NCBI RefSeq assembly: GCF_014656075.1
Contig: NZ_BNBS01000036.1
Location: 1 to 64,000, forward strand
Reading direction: 5' to 3'
Origin: Streptomyces hydrogenans
Lineage (GTDB): Bacteria > Actinomycetota > Actinomycetes > Streptomycetales > Streptomycetaceae
Length of the DNA stretch: 64,000 nt
A program made the translations under genes and the position numbers. The notes under the pieces were generated by a model. The model did no database searches. It saw only the letters and a program-made list of their open reading frames with translations, and was not told the DNA's origin. Positions 39,399-47,847 of the stretch are shown one piece after another (the stretch's first letter is position 1; the number at the start of each line of letters is the position of its first letter).

Positions 39399-39725
39399 TT
39401 ACTTGGGCGACGCCTGCTGCACGACCTCGAAGGACCAGAGCGTGGACCCGCTGGCGGCCGGCTTCGGCCGCTCGCCGCCCTCGCCGCCCGCGGTGCCCTG
39501 GTGGGCGGCCTTCATGGAACCGTTCATCCAGTTCTGGAAGTCCTCCTCGCTCCGCCAGCGGGTGTAGACGAGGTACTGGTCGGTACCCTCCAGCGGACGC
39601 AGCAGCTCGAACCACTCGAACCCGTCGGAGCCCTCCACGGCCCCGGCCCGCGAGGCGAACCGCTGCTCCAGCACCTCCCGCTGCTCGGCGGGGACGGTCA
39701 GGACGTTGATCTTCACGATGCTCAT
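39399..39725 (-). CDS. Antibiotic biosynthesis monooxygenase (ABM) domain protein
   Basis: A 108-residue protein with a ferredoxin-like ABM fold: MSIVKINVLTVPAEQREVLE, GFEWFELLRPLEGTDQYLVY and WRSEEDFQNWMNGS are typical. Members act as quinone monooxygenases or heme-degrading enzymes. The extra C-terminus (EVVQQASPK) is unremarkable. It is divergent from the serpin gene with only 12 bases between the start codons. Confidence 0.9.
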   Translation of the reverse strand: MSIVKINVLTVPAEQREVLEQRFASRAGAVEGSDGFEWFELLRPLEGTDQYLVYTRWRSEEDFQNWMNGSMKAAHQGTAGGEGGERPKPAASGSTLWSFEVVQQASPK

Positions 39726-39737
39726 GAGGGGCAGGAT

Positions 39738-40841
39738 ATGACCGACACTCCCACCGTTCCGCGCGCGGGCGACCTGCGGGCGTTCGCGGCGCGCTGTCTG
39801 CCCGGGAGCGGGGACGTGGACTTCGTGTGCTCGCCCGCCGGGGCGTGGCTGGCGCTGGGGGCGGTGGCCTCGGGGGCGCGGGGGCGGACCGCGGAGGAGC
39901 TGCGCGGGATGCTCGGGGTGGCGGGCGCCGGGGCCGGGGCGGCGGTGACCGGCGTGGGGCGGACGGTCGCGGGGACCGGCGGGGTGAGCGGGGCCGTGGG
40001 CGTGTGGAGCCGGGTGCCGGTGGACGAGGGGTTCCGGGCGGGGCTGCCGGGCGTCGGGTTCGGCGGGCTGGGCGCGGGCGCGCAGGCGGAGCTCGACGCG
40101 TGGGTGCGGGAGGGGAGCGGGGGACGGGTGCCGGGGCTGCCGCTCGCGCTCGACGGGTCCGAGGACCTGGTGCTGCTCGGGGTGCTGGCGCTGAAGGCGG
40201 CCTGGCGGTCGGCGTTCCCGGTGGGGGCGACGCGGCCCGAGCCGTTCAGGGACGCGTCCGGTGCCGTCCGTCCGGTGCCGACCATGCGGCAGCGGATCCC
40301 GGGCGCCTGGGTCTGGCGGGTGCGGCAGGGGCTGCTGAAGCGGCGGGCGGTCGTGGTGGAGCTGCCGGGGGCCGGGGCGCGGGCGGTGCGGGTGCGGTTC
40401 GTGCTCGGGACGCCGGGGAGCGGTCCCGCCGACGTGCTGCCGCTCGCCTGGGACGCGCGGCGGGAGCCGGTGAAGGACGAGGCCGTGGAGCTGGCGCTGC
40501 CGCGCTTCTCGCTGCGGTCCCGCCTCGACCTGCGGCCGTGGCTGGAGCGGTGCGGGGCGGGCGGGGCGCTGCGGCCCGGCGCCGACTTCTCCGGGCTCTC
40601 GCCGGAGCCGCTGTTCGTCTCGCGGGTGGTGCAGGAGGCGGTGGTCGAGGTCGCCGAGGAGGGCGTGAAGGCGGCGGCCGTCACGCAGGTGACGATGACG
40701 CGGAGCGCCGCCGCGCCGCGCCCCCTCGAACGGATCGCCTTCGACCGGCCCTTCGGCGTCGTCGTCCTCGACGCCGAAGGGGAGGTACCGCTCTTCGCCG
40801 GCTGGCACGCGGGGGTGCCGGGGCCGGAGGCCGTGGGCTAG
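39738..40841 (+). CDS. Serpin-family protein
   Basis: A 367-residue bacterial serpin. Family landmarks are FVCSPAGAWLALGAVASGARGRTAEELRGML near the N-terminus, EVAEEGVKAAAVTQV (hinge before the reactive-centre loop, near residue 305) and the C-terminal FDRPFGVVVLDAEGEVPLFAG. No signal peptide is visible, so it is probably cytoplasmic. Serpins trap serine or cysteine proteases; the reactive loop here is short and rich in alanine (TMTRSAAAPRP). ATG 39738 is only 12 bases from the divergent ABM start. Confidence 0.92.
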   Translation: MTDTPTVPRAGDLRAFAARCLPGSGDVDFVCSPAGAWLALGAVASGARGRTAEELRGMLGVAGAGAGAAVTGVGRTVAGTGGVSGAVGVWSRVPVDEGFRAGLPGVGFGGLGAGAQAELDAWVREGSGGRVPGLPLALDGSEDLVLLGVLALKAAWRSAFPVGATRPEPFRDASGAVRPVPTMRQRIPGAWVWRVRQGLLKRRAVVVELPGAGARAVRVRFVLGTPGSGPADVLPLAWDARREPVKDEAVELALPRFSLRSRLDLRPWLERCGAGGALRPGADFSGLSPEPLFVSRVVQEAVVEVAEEGVKAAAVTQVTMTRSAAAPRPLERIAFDRPFGVVVLDAEGEVPLFAGWHAGVPGPEAVG

Positions 40842-41067
40842 GGCCTGTCTGACCATTCCCGTCGGGTCCGGCCCGCCCGGCACGCACGCTCGCCGCACGG
40901 CCGAAACGCCCGAGTGGCGCTGCTACGAGGCCGCCCCGGCCGCACGCCGATCGCACGCACCGGACGACCCGGCCTGATCCGACGCCCATGGTCGGACGAG
41001 CCCCAGGAGGCGCCTGCCGGTTCGGCGTCCGGATTCTGAGGTCGCGGACCGGTCGGGGGTGCCCGGG
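40842..41067. other. Intergenic stretch, nothing assigned
   Basis: About 226 bases between the serpin and the O-methyltransferase, which are convergent. It contains scattered short inverted segments but no strong terminator and no coding signal. Confidence 0.4.
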
Positions 41068-41736
41068 CTAGTCGGTCACGCGGGCGATGAGGAGGCCGTC
41101 GTGGCCCTTGGTGCCGACGGTCTGGAGGGCGGTGGCGTCCAGGCGGGGTTCGTTCGCGACGAGTTCGAACATCGCGCGGGTGCCGGTGATCGCCGGGTCC
41201 GAGGGGTCCGGGGTGGCGACCCGGCCGCCGCGGACGACGTTGTCGACGACGACGAGGGTGCCGGGGCGGGAGAGCTTCAGGGCCCAGCTCACGTAGTGCG
41301 GGTTGTTGGCCTTGTCGGCGTCGACGAAGACCAGGTCGAAGGGGCCGGCGCCTTCCTTCTCCAGGAGCGGGAGGGTGTCCAGGGCCGGGCCGGTGCGGAC
41401 CTCGACGCGGTCGGCCAGACCGGCCCGGGCGAGGTTGCCGCGGGCCACCTCGGCGTGCCGGGGGTCGTACTCCAGGGTGATCAGGCGGCCGTCGGCGGGC
41501 AGGGCGCGGGCCAGCCAGATGGTGCTGTAGCCGCCGAGGGTGCCGATCTCCAGGATGCGGCGGGCGCCCTGCACCCGGGCCAGCAGGTGGAGGAACTTGC
41601 CCTGGTTGGGGGCTACGGCGATCTCGGGGAGCCCGGCCGCCGCGCTGTCGGCCAGCGCGGCGGTCAGGGCCTCGTCGGCGGGGACCAGCAGGTCGGTGAC
41701 GTACGCGTCGACGTCGTTCCACTGGGGGTTCGTCAT
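41068..41736 (-). CDS. O-methyltransferase (class I, SAM-dependent)
   Basis: A 222-residue catechol/caffeoyl-CoA-type O-methyltransferase. The SAM motif is ILEIGTLGGYSTIWLARALP near residue 62, motif II LITLEYDPRHAEVA, and the metal-binding region FDLVFVDADKANNPHYV and VVVDNVVRGG. The ATG at 41736 overlaps the stop of the DUF2330 gene (ATGA), so they are coupled. The substrate is unknown. Confidence 0.93.
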   Translation of the reverse strand: MTNPQWNDVDAYVTDLLVPADEALTAALADSAAAGLPEIAVAPNQGKFLHLLARVQGARRILEIGTLGGYSTIWLARALPADGRLITLEYDPRHAEVARGNLARAGLADRVEVRTGPALDTLPLLEKEGAGPFDLVFVDADKANNPHYVSWALKLSRPGTLVVVDNVVRGGRVATPDPSDPAITGTRAMFELVANEPRLDATALQTVGTKGHDGLLIARVTD

Positions 41737-42812
41737 ACGGGTGACGGTACCCGGCGGCGCCTCGCCCGTACGGTCAGCAGCGCGGCCGTCACGGCGAGCG
41801 CCGCGCCGGCCGCGACCGCCAGCAGCCAGGCGGGGACGCCGCCGAGGGTCAGCAGGCGGTCCCGGTAGACCACCTGGCGGTAGGGGGTGTCGGCGACGGT
41901 GCGCAGGACGTGGTCGTCGGAGATCCGGGACGGCGTCGGGAAGCGCTGTTCGAGGACGGTGAGGTGGGCCGGCGCGCCGCCGGTGAGGGCGGCCACCGGG
42001 CCCTCGGGATGGTCGAGGCGTCCGGAGAAGGTGACCTCGGGGCGGTCGCCGCCGATCGCGGAGCGGGGCTCCATGCGGTGGGCGGCGAGGATCGACAGGC
42101 CGAGGGTCTGCGGGGTGGCGGCGAGCCGGGAGAGCCGCATGGGGTAGACGAGTTCGGGTGAGGCGAAGGTGACGCGGAGCGGGGTCAGCTCGCCGTGGAG
42201 GCGTTCGTCCCGCTTCTCCGGGGCGAGGCGGATGGCGACGTACTCCCACTTCCGCTCGACGTACGGCCGGAGTTCGGGGGTGAGCCGGTCGGGGAGTTCG
42301 AAGCCGTTGGTCCGCAGCCAGGTGCCGAGGGCCTCGGGGTCGGTGGCGGTGAGGCGGGCCACGTCGAAGGGGCCGAGCCGCTCGCGGCCGACGACGCCGA
42401 CGGCGCCGCCGGGGGCCGCGCCGGCCGCGGCCCCGTCGCCGTAGCCGGTGTCGAAGGGCCAGTCGTCCTCGCGGGGCCAGAAGTAGGAGCGGTCGCGCCG
42501 TTCGGGTGCGGCGAGTTCCTCGATCGCGTCGAAGAGTTCCGGGTCGCCGAGGGTGACGTCGGCGCGGTGCGGCACGGGCATGACCCAGGCGGCCTGCCGG
42601 GCGTCGCCGTGGACGCGGAAGCGCATGACGACGGTCTCGTTCCGGCCGTCCCAGTGGACGGCGGACTCCTCCCGGTCGACGCCGATCCGCTCCGACGGGC
42701 GCGTGATCATGGCGCCGCAGCCGCAGGCCCAGGCGGGCGCGACGAGCGAGCCGAGCTGGAGCGCGAGCAGCGCGACGAGTGTGGTCAGGATTCTGTGTGT
42801 GGTCCCCCGCAT
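41733..42812 (-). CDS. DUF2330 membrane-anchored protein
   Basis: A 359-residue protein. A signal peptide ends near AWACGCG (about residue 30), and C-terminal helix ALAVTAALLTVRARRRR anchors it. The body has the DUF2330 pattern (GAMITRPSERIGVDREESAV, then MRFRVHGDARQAAWVMPVP). The cysteines CGCG may be lipid- or metal-binding. Coupled to the O-methyltransferase by ATGA. Function unknown. Confidence 0.88.
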   Translation of the reverse strand: MRGTTHRILTTLVALLALQLGSLVAPAWACGCGAMITRPSERIGVDREESAVHWDGRNETVVMRFRVHGDARQAAWVMPVPHRADVTLGDPELFDAIEELAAPERRDRSYFWPREDDWPFDTGYGDGAAAGAAPGGAVGVVGRERLGPFDVARLTATDPEALGTWLRTNGFELPDRLTPELRPYVERKWEYVAIRLAPEKRDERLHGELTPLRVTFASPELVYPMRLSRLAATPQTLGLSILAAHRMEPRSAIGGDRPEVTFSGRLDHPEGPVAALTGGAPAHLTVLEQRFPTPSRISDDHVLRTVADTPYRQVVYRDRLLTLGGVPAWLLAVAAGAALAVTAALLTVRARRRRVPSPV

Positions 42813-42852
42813 GCCCGCTCGGACGTGCGGGGGAGCGTTCCGGTTCCGGCGG

Positions 42853-44121
42853 TCAGGATCCGGTGGCCGTGCGGACGCGCAGTTCCTTGACGCCGTTCAG
42901 CCAGGCGGCCCGCAGGCGGCGGGGTTCGGCCGCGAGGGTGAGGTCGGGCAGGACGTCGGCGATGGCGTCGAAGATCAGCTCGATCTCCTTCACCGCCAGG
43001 GACTTGCCGAGGCAGAAGTGGGGCCCGCCGCCGCCGAAGCCCAGGTGGGGGTTGGGGTCGCGGGTGATGTCGAAGGTCTCCGGGTTCTCGAAGACCTCGG
43101 GGTCGTGGTTGGCGGAGGAGTAGAAGAGGCCGACCCGGTCGCCCTTCTTGATCTCCTGGCCGCCGATCTCGGTGTCCTGGGTGGCGGTGCGCTGGAAGGA
43201 GACGACGGGGGTGGCCCAGCGCACGATCTCCTCGGCGGTGGTCGCGGGGCGCTCGCGGCGGTACAGCTCCCACTGGTCGGGGTGGGTGAGGAAGGCGTGC
43301 ATGCCGTGGCTGATCGCGTTGCGGGTGGTTTCGTTGCCGGCGACGGCGAGCAGCAGTACGAAGAACCCGAACTCGTCGGAGGAGAGGTTCCCTTGGCCCT
43401 CGGCGGCGACCAGCTGGGACACGATGTCCGCGGCCGGGCACTCCTTGCGCTCGACGGCCATGTTCATCGCGTAGCCGATGAGTTCCATGGCCGCCTCGAC
43501 GCCGACCTCCTCGGTGATGGCGTACTCGGGGTCGTCGTACGCCACCATCTTGTTGGACCAGTCGAAGATCCGGGAGCGGTCGGCCTGGGGGACGCCGATG
43601 AGTTCGGCGATGGCCTGGAGGGGCAGTTCGACGGCGACCTTGGTGACGAAGTCGAAGGTTCCGTCGGGGTCTTCGGCCGCGGCGGCGCGGGCTTCCTCGG
43701 CGATCGCGCGGGCGCGGTCGCGCAGGGCGGTCTCCAGGCCGCGGATGGCGCGGGGGGTGAAGCCGCGCTGGACGATCTGGCGGACCCGGGTGTGCTCGGG
43801 CGGGTCCATGTTGAGCATGATCAGCTTCTGGACGTCGATCTGCTCGCGTCCGATGTGCTCGTTGAAGCGGATCACGGCGGTGTTCTCGTGGGAGGAGAAC
43901 AACTCGGGGTGGGTGGAGACGTACTTGACGTCCGCGTGGCGGGTGACGGCCCAGTACCCCTCGTCGTCGAAGCCGGTGACGCCGCGCGGCTGGGGGCACC
44001 ACCAGACCGGGGCGGTCCGCCGCAGCTCCGCGAACTCGGGGAGCGGGACGCGGCTGCGCAGCAGGTCGGGGTCGGTGGCGTCGAATCCTTCGGGGAGGTG
44101 GGGGCAGGTCATCGGCAACAC
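42853..44121 (-). CDS. Cytochrome P450, CYP125-like
   Basis: A 422-residue P450. The I-helix is AVAGNETTRN, the K-helix EEIVRW, and the heme loop FGGGGPHFCLG with cysteine ligand. Several stretches, such as ITEEVGVEAAMELIGYAMNM, ELYRRERPATTAEEIVRWATPV and LRAAWLNGVKEL, match mycobacterial CYP125, which hydroxylates the steroid side-chain terminal methyl. It is divergent from a FadA5-like thiolase; operators of TAGAAC type lie between. The ferredoxin at 55962 could supply electrons. A start at ATG 44121 or the internal ATG three codons on. Confidence 0.93.
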   Translation of the reverse strand: MLPMTCPHLPEGFDATDPDLLRSRVPLPEFAELRRTAPVWWCPQPRGVTGFDDEGYWAVTRHADVKYVSTHPELFSSHENTAVIRFNEHIGREQIDVQKLIMLNMDPPEHTRVRQIVQRGFTPRAIRGLETALRDRARAIAEEARAAAAEDPDGTFDFVTKVAVELPLQAIAELIGVPQADRSRIFDWSNKMVAYDDPEYAITEEVGVEAAMELIGYAMNMAVERKECPAADIVSQLVAAEGQGNLSSDEFGFFVLLLAVAGNETTRNAISHGMHAFLTHPDQWELYRRERPATTAEEIVRWATPVVSFQRTATQDTEIGGQEIKKGDRVGLFYSSANHDPEVFENPETFDITRDPNPHLGFGGGGPHFCLGKSLAVKEIELIFDAIADVLPDLTLAAEPRRLRAAWLNGVKELRVRTATGS

Positions 44122-44163
44122 GCTCCAATATCTGATGGGCCATCAGAAGTTGCCGGGAAAGTT

Positions 44164-44355
44164 AGTAACGAGTTCTACAAGTAGCAAGAGGTGCGGCCCG
44201 AATCCGCCCCCCGCGCACCCCCGGAACCCCGGCCCGGCCCAGGCGCCGCGCCCCGGAAGCCCGCACCCGTCGGCGAACTGCTGCCGCACGGACCCTTGCG
44301 TACCGGCGGTAGCAGTCATAAGACTTCACTCAGAACTAGAACGCGTACTAGTTCT
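44164..44355. promoter_or_regulatory. KstR-type operator candidates between P450 and thiolase
   Basis: AGTAACGAGTTCTA (44164-44177) and TAGAACGCGTACTA (44337-44350) each match 7 of the 8 fixed positions of the KstR consensus TnnAACnnGTTnnA. The second sits inside a larger palindrome AGAACTAG-N8-CTAGTTCT (44332-44355). One site lies near each divergent promoter. Confidence 0.65.
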
Positions 44356-44415
44356 CCCGTGACGCCGACCGGCGGGTGCCGGGACACCCCGTCCGGTCGA
44401 GGAGAGGACGAGCTC

Positions 44416-45594
44416 ATGGCCGCGGAACCCGTCATCGTCGAAGCCGTACGCACCCCCATCGGCAAGCGCGGAGGCGCGCTCGCCAACCTCCACCCCGCCT
44501 ACCTCCTGGGCGAGACCTACCGCGAACTCCTCGGCCGCACCGGCATCCCCGCCGACTGCGTCGAACAGATCGTCGGCGGCACGGTCACCCACGCCGGCGA
44601 GCAGTCCATGAACCCGGCGCGCACCGCCTGGCTCACCATGGGCCTGCCCTACGAGACCGCCGCCACCACCGTCGACGCCCAGTGCGGCTCCTCGCAGCAG
44701 GCCAGCCACATGGTCGCGAACATGATCGCGGCCGGCGTCATCGACGTCGGCATCTCCTGCGGCGTCGAGGCCATGTCCCGCGTCCCGCTCGGCTCCGGCT
44801 CCAAGCACGGGCCCGGCAAGCCCTTCCCCGACGAGTGGAACGTCGACCTGCCCAACCAGTTCGAGGCCGCCGAGCGCATCGCCCGCCGCCGCGGCCTGAC
44901 CCGCGAGCGCGTCGACTCCCTCGGTGTCATCTCCCAGGAGCGGGCCGCCGTCGCCTGGTCCGAGGAACGCTTCAAGCGCGAGACCTTCGCCGTCCAGGTC
45001 CCGACCACCGAGGCGGAACAGGGCGCGGGCCAGGGCATGTGGCGGCTGGTCGACCGCGACGAGGGCCTGCGCGACACCAGCATGGAGGGCCTCGCCCGGC
45101 TCAAGCCGGTCATGCCCACCGCCGTCCACACCGCCGGCAACTCCTCCCAGATCTCCGACGGCGCCTCCGCCGTGATGTGGGCCTCCAAGCGCATGGCCCG
45201 CGCGCTCAAGCTGCGCCCCCGTGCCCGGATCGTCGCCCAGGCCCTGGTCGGCGCCGACCCCCACTACCACCTCGACGGGCCCATCGACGCGACCCGCGCG
45301 GTCCTCGGCAAGGCCGGCATGTCCCTCCGGGACATCGACGTGGTCGAGATCAACGAGGCGTTCGCCTCGGTCGTCCTCAGCTGGGCGCAGGAGTTCGACA
45401 AGGAGCTCGACGGCCTGGAGAAGGTCAACGTCAACGGCGGCGCCATCGCCCTCGGCCACCCCGTCGGCGCGACCGGCGCCCGCCTCATCACCACCGCCCT
45501 GCACGAGCTGGAGCGCACCGACAAGGAGTTCGCCCTCGTCACGATGTGCGCCGGCGGCGCGCTCGCGACCGGGACGATCATCCAGCGCCTGTGA
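44416..45594 (+). CDS. Thiolase, steroid 3-ketoacyl-CoA type (FadA5-like)
   Basis: A 392-residue thiolase. The nucleophile cysteine is in TTVDAQCGSSQQASH, the catalytic histidine in NGGAIALGHPVGATGAR, and the second cysteine in MCAGGALATGT. The sequence closely follows mycobacterial FadA5 (VIVEAVRTPIGKRGG, VVEINEAFASVVLSWA), which cleaves steroid side-chain ketoacyl-CoA. GGAGAGGA precedes ATG 44416. A 17-bp stem terminator follows. Divergence from the CYP125-like gene and the shared operators support a sterol or steroid degradation role. Confidence 0.93.
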   Translation: MAAEPVIVEAVRTPIGKRGGALANLHPAYLLGETYRELLGRTGIPADCVEQIVGGTVTHAGEQSMNPARTAWLTMGLPYETAATTVDAQCGSSQQASHMVANMIAAGVIDVGISCGVEAMSRVPLGSGSKHGPGKPFPDEWNVDLPNQFEAAERIARRRGLTRERVDSLGVISQERAAVAWSEERFKRETFAVQVPTTEAEQGAGQGMWRLVDRDEGLRDTSMEGLARLKPVMPTAVHTAGNSSQISDGASAVMWASKRMARALKLRPRARIVAQALVGADPHYHLDGPIDATRAVLGKAGMSLRDIDVVEINEAFASVVLSWAQEFDKELDGLEKVNVNGGAIALGHPVGATGARLITTALHELERTDKEFALVTMCAGGALATGTIIQRL

Positions 45595-45634
45595 CCGGCG
45601 CCACGAGACCTGGCAGGGGTGCCCGGGAGAACCG

Positions 45635-45672
45635 CGGGGCCCCGCCCCTCCGACCGGAGGGGCGGGGCCCCG
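45635..45672 (+). terminator. 17-bp stem terminator after thiolase
   Basis: CGGGGCCCCGCCCCTCC (45635-45651) pairs exactly with 45656-45672 around a GACC loop. It lacks a T run, as many Streptomyces terminators do. Confidence 0.85.
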
Positions 45673-45740
45673 CGCCCGTGCCGGGGAACCGCCGGCGGGA
45701 CCCCCGCGTCCCCCGGGGGGACCGATCACGAGGGGGACGC

Positions 45741-46181
45741 ATGAGCACGCGCGGGATCGCATCCGGCGGGGCCTGGTTACCGGCCGTCGTCGGCTGTGTG
45801 CTGCTGGCGGGGTGCGCGCAGGAGGCCGCGCCGCAGGGGCGCACCGAGCGGCAGACGGCCGACGCGTACGTCCGGGCGCTGAACGCGCGGGACGTCGACG
45901 CCCTCGTGCGGCTCGGGCCGCCGGGGTACGAGGAGGTCGAGGCGGACGCCCGGGAGGTGATCGCCGCCGAGGGCGGCCGGGGCCTGGAGATCGACGGGGT
46001 CGAGGTGTCGCACGAGTTCGGCGACGACGTGGCGAGCACGCAGCTCACCGGCAAGGCGCGGGACGGCGGCAGCTTCACCGCCTACGTCCAGATGTCCCGC
46101 CACGACGGCACCTGGGTGGTGGTGCTCGGGCACGCGCCGGGCGGGGACGGCGGGGCCGCGGCGGCCACCGGGGCCCCTTGA
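45741..46181 (+). CDS. Small lipoprotein, NTF2-like
   Basis: A 146-residue putative lipoprotein with lipobox LLAGC near residue 26. The mature part (TADAYVRALNARDVDALVRLGP) is typical of DUF4878/NTF2-like lipoproteins, followed by beta-rich sequence. It lies between two strong hairpins, so it is an independent transcript. AGGGGGACGC precedes ATG 45741. Confidence 0.75.
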   Translation: MSTRGIASGGAWLPAVVGCVLLAGCAQEAAPQGRTERQTADAYVRALNARDVDALVRLGPPGYEEVEADAREVIAAEGGRGLEIDGVEVSHEFGDDVASTQLTGKARDGGSFTAYVQMSRHDGTWVVVLGHAPGGDGGAAAATGAP

Positions 46182-46205
46182 CCGGGGTTCCGGGGCCGGG
46201 AAACG

Positions 46206-46247
46206 CCGCAGGCCCCGCCCCTCCGAGTGGAGGGCGGGGCCTTGCGG
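46206..46247. terminator. Hairpin between convergent genes
   Basis: CCGCAGGCCCCGCCC and GGGCGGGGCCTTGCGG pair with one bulge around a short loop, between the lipoprotein stop (46181) and the transglycosylase stop (46272). Confidence 0.8.
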
Positions 46248-46271
46248 GGGCGCTTGGCGGCTCGGTGACTC

Positions 46272-46673
46272 TTAGTACCAGCCGTTGGCCTGCCAGAACG
46301 CCCAGGCGGCGTTCGGGGAGCCGTAGCGCTCGTTCATGTAGTTGAGACCCCACTTGATCTGGGTCTTCGGGTTGGTCTTCCAGTCGGCGCCGGCCGAGGA
46401 CATCTTCGAGCCCGGCAGGGCCTGGACCAGGCCGTAGGCGCCGGAGGAGGAGTTGGTGGCCTTGAAGTTCCAGCCGGACTCGTGCGAGACGATCTTGCTG
46501 AAGGAGGCGTACTGAGAGGCGGGCACGATGTCGCGGGCGAGCTCCTGCGGGCTGGCGGCCGAGGCCGAGCCCGTCGTGCCGAGCACCGCACCCGAGGCGC
46601 CGAGCAGCACGGCTGCGGTGGCGGCGAAGGTCTTCTTGCGGGCGGCGGCACGAGTGGTGATCGAGCGGAACAA
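46272..46673 (-). CDS. Secreted lytic transglycosylase-like protein
   Basis: A 133-residue protein. The signal peptide ends near GSASAASP (about residue 40). The small lysozyme-like SLT domain shows ASFSKIVSHESGWNFKATN, with the catalytic glutamate in HESGW, then GAYGLVQALPGSKM and NYMNERYGSPNAAWAFW. It cuts or remodels peptidoglycan outside the cell. A long structured leader precedes it; related Streptomyces genes are often under c-di-AMP riboswitch control. Confidence 0.93.
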   Translation of the reverse strand: MFRSITTRAAARKKTFAATAAVLLGASGAVLGTTGSASAASPQELARDIVPASQYASFSKIVSHESGWNFKATNSSSGAYGLVQALPGSKMSSAGADWKTNPKTQIKWGLNYMNERYGSPNAAWAFWQANGWY

Positions 46674-46870
46674 AACGTCTACCTAACGTCGGGGACTGGG
46701 GTGGCGCCGGGCTCGAACGGCCGTTTCCGACCGTTTCCGGCAAGCCGGAACCAGAGTCCGGGGGAACCCGGGTTCTGGGGGGAACCGGCCTGCCGCGGTG
46801 CTTCGTCGAGCACCTGCTGCCTGGCGACGTCCACTACAGAAACAAATCCCCGAGGGCGGCGCAACGACCC
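46674..46870 (-). promoter_or_regulatory. Long structured 5' leader of the transglycosylase gene
   Basis: On the minus strand this 200-base leader contains several stems (for example GGTGCTCGACGAAGCACC and a CCAGAACCCGGG/CCCCCGGACTCTGG arrangement). It could be a ydaO-type (c-di-AMP) riboswitch, which controls many Streptomyces cell-wall hydrolases, but I cannot match the conserved core with certainty. Confidence 0.35.
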
Positions 46871-46980
46871 CCTGTACGAGGAAGGTTCGGACTCGGGGGG
46901 TCGGGACCCGGGTCCGACGGTGAAGGGTTTTCGCAGGTCATCGACCGTGATGGGCGTTTTGTGCGGCTCGTCCGGTTCTA

Positions 46981-47847
46981 CTATGTCCGGTCGTACGTGA
47001 CCTGGGTCCTATGAGGCGCCTCACCCGGAGACCCCTCCACGGGCCCCTCGAATGTGACCTGGGCCTCGAAGTTCGCCCGCCGCGTGGCCCTCCGCAGCGC
47101 CCGCAGCAGCGGGCCGCCGACGGTCAGCGTCAGCACGACCGTGAGCGCCGCCCGGCCGAGGTCCCAGCCGAGGGAGGTGGCCAGCACGTACGCCGTGAAG
47201 CGGACCAGGTTGTCGCCGACCGGCGCGCCCGGCGCGAACGAGATCGCCTGGGCCATCCCGCCGACCGTCACCCAGCCGTACAGATTGGTGACCGTGCCGT
47301 ACGCGAACGCCGCCACGAAGCCGTACCCGGCCAGCATCAGCCGCTCCGGCCGCCCCCGGACCCCGGCCGGCAGCAGCCCCGCGCCCATCGCGAACCAGCC
47401 CATCGCCAGCATCTGCGTCGGCATCCAGGGGCCCACCCCGCCGGTGAGCAGCGCCGAGGCGAACATCGTCACCGCGCCCAGCACGAAACCGAAGCCCGGG
47501 CCGAGGACCCGGCCGCTCAGCACCATCAGGAAGAACATCGGCTCCAGGCCCGCCGTGCCCGCGCCCAGCGGGCGCAGCGCCGCCCCCACGGCGGCCAGCA
47601 CCCCCAGCATCGCCACCGCCTTCGCGTCCATCCCGCAGTCCGCGATCGTCGCCACGACGACGGCGATGAGGAGGGGGAGGATCAGCGCGAAGAGCCAGGG
47701 CGCGTCGGCGGCGTGGTCCGTGACGGCCGACCCGGCGTCCGCGAAGAGCGGCCAGCCGATGCCGGCCAGCCCCACGAGGGAGACGAGGACGAGGGCGGCG
47801 ACGGACCGCGGGCCGAGCCGGATCGGGTGCGCGCGCTTCACCGGCAC
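46981..47847 (-). CDS. ECF transporter S component (cobalamin-type)
   Basis: A 288-residue membrane protein with about six hydrophobic segments, including LMVLSGRVLGPGFGFVLGAV and LMLAGYGFVAAFAYGTVTN, the pattern of ECF substrate-binding S components. It is last in an operon that begins at a cobalamin riboswitch, so vitamin B12 or a corrinoid is the probable substrate. GTG 47847 has GGAGG seven bases upstream; GTG 47841, which overlaps the ATPase stop as GTGA, is an alternative. Confidence 0.88.
   Translation of the reverse strand: MPVKRAHPIRLGPRSVAALVLVSLVGLAGIGWPLFADAGSAVTDHAADAPWLFALILPLLIAVVVATIADCGMDAKAVAMLGVLAAVGAALRPLGAGTAGLEPMFFLMVLSGRVLGPGFGFVLGAVTMFASALLTGGVGPWMPTQMLAMGWFAMGAGLLPAGVRGRPERLMLAGYGFVAAFAYGTVTNLYGWVTVGGMAQAISFAPGAPVGDNLVRFTAYVLATSLGWDLGRAALTVVLTLTVGGPLLRALRRATRRANFEAQVTFEGPVEGSPGEAPHRTQVTYDRT

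Noticed and set aside
39399..44121. Antibiotic biosynthetic gene cluster (ABM, O-methyltransferase, P450 close together)
   Set aside because: No core synthase, carrier protein or peptide precursor is present; the P450 and thiolase fit steroid catabolism instead.
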